From Polyangium spumosum (lineage in GTDB: Bacteria; Myxococcota_A; Polyangia; Polyangiales; Polyangiaceae), in the NCBI RefSeq assembly GCF_009649845.1, contig NZ_WJIE01000004.1, positions 62,001 to 126,000 on the forward strand: 64,000 bases of DNA, given 5' to 3'. Position numbers and translations under genes: made by a program. Below are positions 29,915 to 37,694 of this stretch, in pieces. The number at the start of each line of letters is the position of its first letter. The stretch's first letter is position 1. The notes below the pieces were generated by a model. That model had not been told where the DNA came from. It saw only the letters and a program-made list of their open reading frames with translations, and made no database searches.

Positions 29915-30352
29915 ATGAACGCGAAGAAGATTGGTTACTGGGTGTCGACGGGCATCATCGCATTCATGATCGGGGTCGGGGGCGCGATGGACATCGCGCG
30001 GCCCCCCGAGGCGGTCGAGGGGATGGCGAAGCTCGGGTACCCCTCCTATTTCATGCTCATCCTCGGCGTGTGGAAGGTGCTCGGCGCGGTGGCCATCCTC
30101 GCGCCGAAGTTCCCGCGCCTCAAGGAGTGGGCCTACGCCGGCATCATCTTCGATCTCACGGGCGCGGCCGCCTCGCACGCGGCGGCCTCCGATCCGCCGC
30201 AGTACGTGGCCATCCCGCTCGTCCTGTGCCTCGTCACCGCGGCCTCGTGGGCGCTCCGGCCCGAGAGCCGCGTGATCCGCGCCGAGGCGAAGCGCCCCGC
30301 CTCCCCGCAGGCGTCCGCCGCCGCGGAGGACGTGCCCGCGGCGGCGGCCTGA
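29915..30352 (+). CDS. DoxX-like small membrane protein
   Basis: The 145-residue protein has four predicted membrane helices and resembles the DoxX-like family (PF13564 type). It starts KIGYWVSTGIIAFMIGVGG and has a second block YFMLILGVWKVLGAVAIL, which is characteristic of that family. A charged Ala-rich tail is predicted in the cytoplasm. GGAGG five bases upstream supports the ATG at 29915. Family members are poorly characterised; roles in redox or quinone-linked processes have been proposed. It ends one base before the convergent propeller lipoprotein stop. Confidence 0.8.
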   Translation: MNAKKIGYWVSTGIIAFMIGVGGAMDIARPPEAVEGMAKLGYPSYFMLILGVWKVLGAVAILAPKFPRLKEWAYAGIIFDLTGAAASHAAASDPPQYVAIPLVLCLVTAASWALRPESRVIRAEAKRPASPQASAAAEDVPAAAA

Positions 30353-30353
30353 T

Positions 30354-31607
30354 TCACGGACAAACCGTGCTGCGCTCGGCCAGGCCGTGCGTGATGAACT
30401 GGATCGGGTGGCTGCCCGTGAACGAGCCCGCCGGGAGCTCGTCCCAGGTGATACCGTCCGCGCTCCGGTAGAACCGCTGCTTTTCGTAGTACTGTTGCCA
30501 GCCGCCGTTGACGGCGACGTACGTGCCCGCGTCGCTCCGCGCCACGGCGCCGACGAGCGGCCCGGGGCTCGTTTGCGTGGTGCCGTCCGCGTTTTTCCGG
30601 CGCACCTCGGTCGGCGTCAGCGTCCACGTGGCGCCGTCGGCGCTCGTGTAGCGCTGGGAGACGTAATTCGCGTCGCGGCCCCACGTGACGAACTCCGCGC
30701 CGGTCCAGAGCAGCCGCGCGTCGACCTCGCCGCCGATGTTCGACTCGGTCCAGGTATCACCGCCGTCGGTCGATCGGCAGGCGACGCCGGTCCCGCCGAG
30801 GACGACGATCACGCCATTGCCGTAGGCGAAGCCGCCCGACCATTGGATGTCGCCTGCGCACGCGCTCGGCAGCGTGGTCGGGCGTGACCACGAGGCGCCG
30901 TTATCCTTGCTCACGTTGAGATCGTTCCCGTTGTTCGAGCCGAACGCGAGCAGGAAGCGCCCTCCGTCGTGCGGCGCGAAGCCCGTCCGGCGCACGTTCC
31001 ACACGTCGGAGCTCGGGTCGCCGCCCGGGGCCCACGTCGCGCCGGAGGCGTCCGCGACCTGCGGCGGGCGCTCGCCCGCGAGGAAGACGCCGCTGCCGAA
31101 GACGACGCCCGCGAACGTCTCTCCTTCGAGCACGTTCTCCCAGTCGACCCCGTTCTTGCTGCGCCGGATGGAGCCCGGCTTGCCCCACCCGAACGTCGCC
31201 ACGAAATAGCCATTGCCGTAGGTGATCCCGCGCCCCGCGCCCGGGTGGTGATCACAATCGAACTCCTCCGGCGGGTCGAAGCAGGGATACGCTTCGTCGT
31301 CGGAGCGGTCTCCGACCCAGGTCATACCGTCGTCGCAGGAAATGACCGTCCGCCCCACCATGCCCTGCGCCACGAAGATGGGCACGAGACCGGGGTTCAC
31401 GACGCCGCCGCCCTCTCCTCCCTGTCCGCCGCCGCCGCCCTGTCCCCCGCCGCCGCCGCCTTGACCGCCGCCGCCCTGTCCCCCCGGGCCGCCGCCGCCG
31501 CCGCCCGCGCCTCCCGCGCCGCCGCCACCACAAGCGACGAGCACGAGCGCCGCCGCGGCGAGCGTGGTCGTTTTGTATTTGTTCACGAAAGCAAGCCAGT
31601 CGAGCAT
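30354..31607 (-). CDS. Gly-tethered lipoprotein with sialidase/BNR-like repeats
   Basis: The 417-residue protein has a lipobox LVAC (about Cys26) followed by about 45 residues of almost pure Gly/Gln. The remaining domain has repeated short blades containing S-x-D-x-G-x-x-W (SCDDGMTWVGD, SKDNGASWSR, STDGGDTWTE, SADGATWTL, SADGITWDE), the Asp-box pattern of sialidase/BNR propellers. No catalytic residues of sialidases can be assigned, so a binding or structural role is more likely. GGAGGAAG five bases before the ATG at 31607 supports the start. It diverges from the DUF1592 operon across 214 bases. Confidence 0.75.
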   Translation of the reverse strand: MLDWLAFVNKYKTTTLAAAALVLVACGGGGAGGAGGGGGGPGGQGGGGQGGGGGGQGGGGGQGGEGGGVVNPGLVPIFVAQGMVGRTVISCDDGMTWVGDRSDDEAYPCFDPPEEFDCDHHPGAGRGITYGNGYFVATFGWGKPGSIRRSKNGVDWENVLEGETFAGVVFGSGVFLAGERPPQVADASGATWAPGGDPSSDVWNVRRTGFAPHDGGRFLLAFGSNNGNDLNVSKDNGASWSRPTTLPSACAGDIQWSGGFAYGNGVIVVLGGTGVACRSTDGGDTWTESNIGGEVDARLLWTGAEFVTWGRDANYVSQRYTSADGATWTLTPTEVRRKNADGTTQTSPGPLVGAVARSDAGTYVAVNGGWQQYYEKQRFYRSADGITWDELPAGSFTGSHPIQFITHGLAERSTVCP

Positions 31608-31821
31608 CGAACTTCCTCCGCGCCCCAGGAGATCCGCGCAAAGGCTCCCTGTCAAGGGCCCTGTCCGATCCAGTGGTGGAATACAATGCCGCCATTGCGC
31701 GATGCGGCGCGGTTTTCTTTCGTTCGACGCTCTGGCGCGCGCGCGCGGATGCAGATACGTTGGGGCCCTCGTGCGCGGGGGGAACGCCTCGCGTCCGCTT
31801 CTTGCCAGGAGGTCCTTGGAA

Positions 31822-33567
31822 ATGATGCGAAGACGGTGGCCATGGCTTCTGGGACTCGGCGCCCTCACCGGCGCTTGTACGGGGATCATCGGCGATCCCC
31901 TGGGTGGGAAGGAGGGCTCGACGCCGACGGCCTTCGTATGCGACGAAGGCGCGGTGCCCGCGGCTTTGCCGCTCCGGCGCCTCTCCCACCTGCAATACCG
32001 CAATACGGTGTCGGATCTGGTGCGCTTCGCCGTGCCCAGCGCGGCCGCGGAGATCCTGGGCGGGGCCGATCCGCTCTTCGCCACGTTGCCCGACGATCAG
32101 CGCGTCGGGCCCGACAAACACTACGCGGGCTTCACGCGCCTCGACCAAGCCCTCCAGCAGCAACACGTGGACGGCGCATACCGCGTGGCCGATCAGATCG
32201 GCAAGGCCGTCACGGCCTCGCCCTCGCGCCTCGCCGAGCTCGCGGGCGCCTGCGCGACCGACGCCGACGCGGCGAACGACGACGCCTGCCTCGACGACAT
32301 GATCCGCCGCTTCGGCGAGCGCGCCCTGCGCAGGCCCGTGACGGACGAGGACGTCGCCTTTTATCGAGGCCCGGCCGGCGCGGCCCCCTTCGACGCCGCC
32401 GACTACGCCGACGTGGTCGCGCTGCTCCTCAATGCGCCGCACTTGATGTATTTCGTCGAGCACGGGCAGGACGGCTCCGATCCCACGGCGCCGCTCGACG
32501 CCTACGAGCTCGCCTCGCGGCTCTCCTACCATTTCTGGCAGACCCTCCCCGACGAGCAGCTCTTCGCGGCGGCGCGCAGCGGCGACCTGCTCTCGGAGGC
32601 CGGCTACGAGGCCGAGGTCGAGCGCATCTGGAGCGACCCGCGCACCCGCGCGGCCATGGGCGAGCTCTTCGGGCAATGGCTCGACAACACCACGCTCGAG
32701 GAGCTCGACGCGCGCGTCGGCACGCCCCTCTTCGACGCGTTCACCGCCGGCTACACCCCGGGCCCCGATCTACGCGAGCACATGCTCGCCGAGGTGACGG
32801 ACGCGGCCCTTCATTACACCTTCGAAGAGCCCGGCACGTTCCGCGACCTTTTGACGAGCCGCAAATCGTTCGCCCGCACCGAGGACCTCGCGAGCCTTTA
32901 TGGCGTCCCCGTGTGGTCGGGCGGCGAGCCGCCGGAGTTCTCCGAGCCGGAGCGCGTCGGCCTCCTGACCCGCGCCGCCTTCCTCGCCACGGGCTCGGCG
33001 AACACGCGGCCCATCATGAAGGGCGTGTTCATCCGCAAGGCCCTGCTCTGCGACGAGATCCCGCCCCCGCCGCCGAACGCCGCGGCGAACCCGCCGCAGC
33101 TCAGCGATACCCTCTCCACGCGCGAGGTCGTCGAGGAGCTCACGGGGCAAGGCACGTGCGCCGGTTGCCACAAGGTCGTCATCAACCCGCTCGGCTTCGC
33201 CACCGAGAACTTCGACTCCCTCGGCCGCGTCCGCGCCGAGCAGACGCTTTTTGATCCCGACACGGGCGAGGTCGTGGGCACGGCCAGCGTGAACACCGAG
33301 GCCGTGCCGCGGATCGAGAGCGGCGACGAGCGCGTCGCCATGAACGCGGAGGACCTCACGAACCTCGTCGCCGAGAGCCCCAAGCCGTATGCTTGTTTCG
33401 CTCGGCAATACTTCCGGTTCACCTTCGGGCGGCTGGAGGACCTGAATCGCGACGCTTGCGCGCTCTCCGACGTGAAGCTCGCCCTCGACGAGGGCAAGCC
33501 CATGGCGGACGTCCTCAGGGCCATCGCGCGGAGCCAGGCGTTCCGCGTGCGCTCGTTCGAAGATTGA
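31822..33567 (+). CDS. DUF1592-family (PSD-type) haem-motif lipoprotein
   Basis: The 581-residue protein has a lipobox LTGAC followed by the DUF1587/1595/1592/1588/1585 modules in the usual order. RRLSHLQYRNTVSDL marks DUF1587 and RRPVTDEDVAFY marks DUF1595. GTCAGCHKVVINPLGFATENFD marks the DUF1588 region, with a single CxxCH haem-binding motif. These proteins occur with DUF1552 partners in Planctomycetes and myxobacteria; their biochemical function is not established. AGGAGG lies nine bases before the ATG at 31822. The DUF1552 gene follows after 33 bases. Confidence 0.88.
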   Translation: MMRRRWPWLLGLGALTGACTGIIGDPLGGKEGSTPTAFVCDEGAVPAALPLRRLSHLQYRNTVSDLVRFAVPSAAAEILGGADPLFATLPDDQRVGPDKHYAGFTRLDQALQQQHVDGAYRVADQIGKAVTASPSRLAELAGACATDADAANDDACLDDMIRRFGERALRRPVTDEDVAFYRGPAGAAPFDAADYADVVALLLNAPHLMYFVEHGQDGSDPTAPLDAYELASRLSYHFWQTLPDEQLFAAARSGDLLSEAGYEAEVERIWSDPRTRAAMGELFGQWLDNTTLEELDARVGTPLFDAFTAGYTPGPDLREHMLAEVTDAALHYTFEEPGTFRDLLTSRKSFARTEDLASLYGVPVWSGGEPPEFSEPERVGLLTRAAFLATGSANTRPIMKGVFIRKALLCDEIPPPPPNAAANPPQLSDTLSTREVVEELTGQGTCAGCHKVVINPLGFATENFDSLGRVRAEQTLFDPDTGEVVGTASVNTEAVPRIESGDERVAMNAEDLTNLVAESPKPYACFARQYFRFTFGRLEDLNRDACALSDVKLALDEGKPMADVLRAIARSQAFRVRSFED

Positions 33568-33600
33568 TGGTGCGTGGACACCGGAACCTGGAGAATCGAC

Positions 33601-35136
33601 ATGTCCCTCAAGACCAATCGACGCATGTTTCTCCGAGGCGCGGCGGGGTTCACGCTGGCGCTTCCTTTCCTCCCCTCGCTGTTCGGCCATGAAAAGGCGG
33701 CGCACGCCGCCGGCGGCCCGAAGCGCTTCGTCGCGCTGGCGACGCCCCACGGCGGCGTCTGGGCGCCGCGCATGTACCCGAACGAGGCGACCCTCACGCA
33801 ATCGGCCTCGTACGCCGGCCACGACGTCCGGCGCGGCGCGCTCTCGCTCGAGGTCGAAAGTGGCGTGGCCTCCTTGTCCCCGGTCCTCTCGGGCGACGCC
33901 ACGCGGCTCACGAGCACGCTCGTGCAGAAGATGAACGTGCTCCGCGGCCTCGACGTCACGTTTTACCTGGCGCACCACCGCGGCGGGCACCTCGGCAACT
34001 ACGCGGACAACGACGGCAACGGCACGGACGGCCAGTCCGTGCAATCGAAGCCCCGGCAGACGATCGACCAGATCCTCGCCTGGTCGAGCAAGTTCTACCC
34101 CTCGCTCAGCTCGATCCGCGAGCGCTCGATCGTGATCGGCGGCAATGGCATGTCGCACGGCTGGTCGAACCCGGGCAACCAGACGGGCGAGATCCAGCGC
34201 ATCACGCCCGAGAACGACTCGCTCGCCCTCTTCAACAAGATCTTCGTGCCGCCGGCCGATCCCGGGCAGACGCGCCCGGCGATCGTCGACCGCGTGCTCG
34301 AGGATTACAAGCGCCTGCGCGACGGCAGCCGCCGCCTCTCCGCGAAGGACAAGCAGCGCCTCGACGATCACATGGACCGCGTGAGCGAGCTCGAGCGCAA
34401 GCTCAACGTGAGCGCGTCCTGCGGCGACATCCAGGTCCCCGGGAGCTCGTCGATCGACGAGTGGGACTCCTCGTTCTCCGTCGACCCGGAGGCGCAGAAG
34501 CGGTTCTGGCAGCTCATGAACGACGTCATCGTCGCGGCCTTCGCCTGCGACACCTCCCGGATCGTCACGATGAACGTCGGCGACCACTTCTCCAATTTCG
34601 TCGGTGACTGGCACCAGGACGTCGCGCACCAGGCGAACGTGAGCGCCGCGCAGCACGAGTACATCTTCGAGGGCAACCGGCGCTTCTTCGAGGACGTCTA
34701 CCTCGACCTCGTCTCCAAGCTCGACGCCCTGGAGGACCCGAGCGGCGGCTCCGTGCTCGACCATTCCCTCGTGCAATGGACCCAGGAGTCGGGCTGCGTC
34801 ACGCACGATCCCCTCGAGATGGCCGTGGTCACGGCGGGCAGCGCCGACGGCTGGTTCACGACGGGCAACTATTGCGATTACCGGAACCTGCAGAAGTCGG
34901 CGGCCAAGGCGGACGGGAACAACCTCGTCGATTCCCACTGCGGCCTCATCTACAACCAGTGGCTCGGCAACGTGCTACAGGCGATGGGCCTCGACCCCGC
35001 CGAGTACGAGACCGACGGCTACGGCGGGTACGGCCTCGTGCAGCTCTCGACCGAGGGCTGGTACGGCGGGTACAACAAGTACGGCGCCGCCGAGCTCGGC
35101 GTGATGAGCGAGATCCTCCCCTTCCTGAAGGCCTGA
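33601..35136 (+). CDS. DUF1552-family Tat-exported protein
   Basis: The 511-residue protein belongs to the DUF1552 family that accompanies DUF1592 proteins. It starts with a twin-arginine signal (RRMFLRGAAGFTLALPFLPSL, arginines 7 and 8), so it is probably exported folded, possibly with a cofactor. The body includes GGVWAPRMYP near residue 40, HHRGGHLGNYAD near 122 and DTSRIVTMNVGDHFSNF near 317. The alkaline-phosphatase-like superfamily has been suggested for the family; catalytic residues cannot be assigned here. The stop overlaps the start of the CxxCxxCC gene as TGATG. Confidence 0.9.
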   Translation: MSLKTNRRMFLRGAAGFTLALPFLPSLFGHEKAAHAAGGPKRFVALATPHGGVWAPRMYPNEATLTQSASYAGHDVRRGALSLEVESGVASLSPVLSGDATRLTSTLVQKMNVLRGLDVTFYLAHHRGGHLGNYADNDGNGTDGQSVQSKPRQTIDQILAWSSKFYPSLSSIRERSIVIGGNGMSHGWSNPGNQTGEIQRITPENDSLALFNKIFVPPADPGQTRPAIVDRVLEDYKRLRDGSRRLSAKDKQRLDDHMDRVSELERKLNVSASCGDIQVPGSSSIDEWDSSFSVDPEAQKRFWQLMNDVIVAAFACDTSRIVTMNVGDHFSNFVGDWHQDVAHQANVSAAQHEYIFEGNRRFFEDVYLDLVSKLDALEDPSGGSVLDHSLVQWTQESGCVTHDPLEMAVVTAGSADGWFTTGNYCDYRNLQKSAAKADGNNLVDSHCGLIYNQWLGNVLQAMGLDPAEYETDGYGGYGLVQLSTEGWYGGYNKYGAAELGVMSEILPFLKA

Positions 35137-35531
35137 TGGAAAAGACCCACCTCCCGCTCGATCCGGAGCTCGCGCGCGAGCGGGAGGTGCCCGTCGATCC
35201 CGAGACGGGCGAGCCCCTCGATTGCACCCGTTGCGGCGCCTGCTGCGAAGCCGGCAAGGGGAACATCCCCCTCACGGCGGAGGACCTCGTCCTCTGGCGC
35301 AGGGAGGGCCGGCACGACCTCGCCGATCGTGTCGACGAGGGGCATTTCGGCATGATGGCCTTCCCCACGACGGACGAGGGCGCCTGCGTCTACCTCACGC
35401 GCCCCGAGGGCCGGAGCATCTGCTCGATTTACGACGGCCGCGCGAGCACCTGCCGCGAGTTCCAGGCCGGCTCGTGGCAATGCCTCGAGTTCCGGCGGGA
35501 CGCGCGGAAGAAGGGGCGGCTCGGGCGGTAG
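35136..35531 (+). CDS. YkgJ-family CxxCxxCC cysteine-cluster protein
   Basis: The 131-residue cytosolic protein has the CTRCGACCEAGKGNIPL motif near residue 30. Later cysteines appear in GACVYL, CSIYDGRASTCREF and WQCLEF. This is the pattern of PF03692, thought to bind a metal or Fe-S cluster. The ATG at 35136 shares its A with the TGA of the DUF1552 gene, so translation is probably coupled. The tight link suggests it may help make or load the exported DUF1592/DUF1552 proteins. That is inference; no maturation role is proven for the family. Confidence 0.85.
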   Translation: MEKTHLPLDPELAREREVPVDPETGEPLDCTRCGACCEAGKGNIPLTAEDLVLWRREGRHDLADRVDEGHFGMMAFPTTDEGACVYLTRPEGRSICSIYDGRASTCREFQAGSWQCLEFRRDARKKGRLGR

Positions 35532-35561
35532 ACGGCGAGAGCGGGCCCGTGTGATCCGCCG

Positions 35562-36434
35562 TCACCGCTTCGGTCTCGGCATGGGTGTGCCCGTGAAGGG
35601 GTTGAGGAGCGGATCCGGCAGCGGCGGCTCGGGGGGAAGCTCGGGCGAGCCGGGCCAGGTGATGCCCACCTGTTGCAGGAGCCGTTGAACGCCGAGCAGT
35701 TGCTTCGGCTCGGGCGGCTTGGCGAGGAGCGTCGCGAGCTCGTCGGGCGTGAATTCCGTGGGGCCCTGCAATCGCCGATCGACCACCGCGTCGATGATCG
35801 CGTGGATGGGAGCCTCGGTCGTTCGGGCGCGCTCTGCTGCGAGCGGGGCAAGCTCCCCGATGACCCAGAAGGGTAGGCGACCGTTCTGGAGCATGCCCCA
35901 GGGGACGAGTCGCTCAGCGCCCGGGCATTTCGGGTCGTCGAAGAGCGTGCCCGCGACACGATCGCCGTGGAGCCAGAAGCCGACCCCGGCCAACCTCTCC
36001 GTATACATTTTCTTGTTCGGTAACTTCCCCGTGTACAAATCGCTCGTCGTGTCGTGCATGCCGGCGGCCAACTGAAAGGCTGGTTCGAGCTCTGGGGGGA
36101 GCCCCGGCACAGCCGGGCGCACATCCTCTGGGCCACCCGTCACCGTGTCAGGCGTCAGGCCGAGGTTAGCAATCGGGCCAAACCCCTTCTCGTACGCAAG
36201 ACCAACGACGCCCGCCTCGGTCCAGGCCACGACATCGCGGTCGCCACAACCGCTGTCAGTCCGCAAGGCGCCTCGATGCACGTCGCCCGTCCAGGTCGAG
36301 TAGTCGCAGACGGGATACCACAGACCGCTCCCCAGTCTTTCCACGCGGGCTTCCACGTAGGCGCGCAGCGCGGCGCGCACGATGGCGTCACGGTTGAAGG
36401 CGAGGCGTCCGCGGGGATGGTTGCGTAGGACCAT
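35562..36434 (-). CDS. Unknown cytosolic protein downstream of HNH lipoprotein; candidate immunity protein
   Basis: The 290-residue protein has no signal peptide or membrane helix and no domain I can name. A distinctive block is CGDRDVVAWTEAGVVGLAYE near residue 62. It ends in a Pro-rich tail. The ATG at 36434 has GAGG close upstream. It starts 45 bases after the HNH-motif lipoprotein on the same strand, and both genes are visibly AT-richer than their neighbours: 36001-36060 has 28 G/C of 60 bases, against 42 of 60 at 38341-38400. The position and cytosolic nature fit an immunity partner; sequence alone does not prove it. Confidence 0.65.
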   Translation of the reverse strand: MVLRNHPRGRLAFNRDAIVRAALRAYVEARVERLGSGLWYPVCDYSTWTGDVHRGALRTDSGCGDRDVVAWTEAGVVGLAYEKGFGPIANLGLTPDTVTGGPEDVRPAVPGLPPELEPAFQLAAGMHDTTSDLYTGKLPNKKMYTERLAGVGFWLHGDRVAGTLFDDPKCPGAERLVPWGMLQNGRLPFWVIGELAPLAAERARTTEAPIHAIIDAVVDRRLQGPTEFTPDELATLLAKPPEPKQLLGVQRLLQQVGITWPGSPELPPEPPLPDPLLNPFTGTPMPRPKR

Positions 36435-36479
36435 GTGCCTCGCCTAGACCTCGTTTGTCCGGGCGTCAACATGGGCGCG

Positions 36480-37475
36480 TCACGGCGCGTAGGATTTCGC
36501 GGCGTTGACCCGTTTTACTTCCTCGACCGGCGGGTTTCTGTTGCGAAGCCAGTTGTTGAGCTTGTTCGAAATAACGGCGGCGTTCTTGTTCGAGTTCGTG
36601 CCCCAGTCGCAACTGCGCTTGTCCACCCTGGGCACGACGTGGTTCACCTCCGCGAGCTGACCAGGGTCGAAGGGCGGGGGGTCGATCTCCTGCTCGTAGA
36701 GCACGAGCGGCTCCTCGCACTCTGCGGACACTTTCTCGCAGTTCGCGTCGTACACGTCGCAAGGCCACTTGAAGCCCGCGAGATCGGAGTGGATCTCGCC
36801 GCCATGCGCTCTGCGGTTGACCTGGAGGATATACTTGTGCTGCAGGAGCGACTTGCCATCGGCGCCGAGCACGCCGCTGTCACAGTTGTTGAACTTGTGC
36901 CCCGGCCCGACCGTGGGCGGCTCGGGCAAGTCGCGATACGGCCCGCTCACCTCCGTCGGCACGCCGTCGACCTCGACGAGCGGCGTTTGCCTCGGCGCGG
37001 GCTCATAATAGATGACGATGTGGATCGCGGGGTCCGGCCCGACCTGGCGAAAGTAGTTCTCCGTGCCGGGGATACGCTCGCATGCCGGGTAGTTCTTGTC
37101 GTAGGGCTCCGCTCCGAAGACCTCTGCGACCAGCACGCCAGCGTCGCACGCTTCCTGCGGAGTTTTGTAGAAGCAGTTGAACGCACCGCCGTCGGACATG
37201 TAACAAGCGTCGCCGAACGCGGCGATGTACTCCGCGCGAAGCGCGAGGTCCATGCTCGGATTGCCGAGGAGAGGGATGCGGTAACGCATGCACGGATCGG
37301 GCATCCCCGCCGCACATTCGGTCGGCGTGTCGGTCGGCGTGTCGGGTGGAGCCGGGCACGACTTGAGAGAACCCGGATCGAGAGGCGACTCGCACGCACC
37401 CGTCATCCCTGCCCCGACGAATCCCAACAACAGCACGCCGAGCATGACCGAGCCGCGTCTCGTCATTGCTTGCAT
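36480..37475 (-). CDS. Lipoprotein with C-terminal HNH-like nuclease motif
   Basis: The 331-residue protein has a lipobox MTGAC (Cys28). A Cys-rich middle region follows, for example GDACYMSDGGAFNCFYK. The C-terminus has the motif EVNHVVPRVDK (H279), then CDWGTNSNKNAAVISNKLNNW. The His-Val-Val-Pro and downstream Asn/Lys/Ala pattern resembles HNH/endonuclease VII-type toxin domains. The alternative start is ATG at 37466. The gene is AT-richer than its surroundings (36541-36600: 30 G/C of 60). A nuclease on an exported lipoprotein, followed by a cytosolic gene, fits an inter-cell toxin such as myxobacterial SitA. Confidence 0.7.
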   Translation of the reverse strand: MQAMTRRGSVMLGVLLLGFVGAGMTGACESPLDPGSLKSCPAPPDTPTDTPTECAAGMPDPCMRYRIPLLGNPSMDLALRAEYIAAFGDACYMSDGGAFNCFYKTPQEACDAGVLVAEVFGAEPYDKNYPACERIPGTENYFRQVGPDPAIHIVIYYEPAPRQTPLVEVDGVPTEVSGPYRDLPEPPTVGPGHKFNNCDSGVLGADGKSLLQHKYILQVNRRAHGGEIHSDLAGFKWPCDVYDANCEKVSAECEEPLVLYEQEIDPPPFDPGQLAEVNHVVPRVDKRSCDWGTNSNKNAAVISNKLNNWLRNRNPPVEEVKRVNAAKSYAP

Positions 37476-37694
37476 GAAAGTCAGAATCGCGGACGAATCG
37501 GCTCGTCGGCAACGCAAAATGAGCCAAAGGCTCGCGACGCGCCCGGGAACCGAGCGTCCCAGGACGGTGACCGGGGCGGCGGGGAGGGGAGGGGGTGAGG
37601 TGCACGCGAGCCGGACAAGCCTCTTGCCTTGCGCTCCCTCGGGGGGCTACCGTCGTTCCCACGCGGCGAGAGCCCCTTTACAGGAACGCGGGTA

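Noticed and set aside
31252-32676. A 474-codon open frame opposite the DUF1592 start and across the divergent promoter
   Set aside because: It spans two real genes and a promoter, with low-complexity Arg/Gly sequence only.
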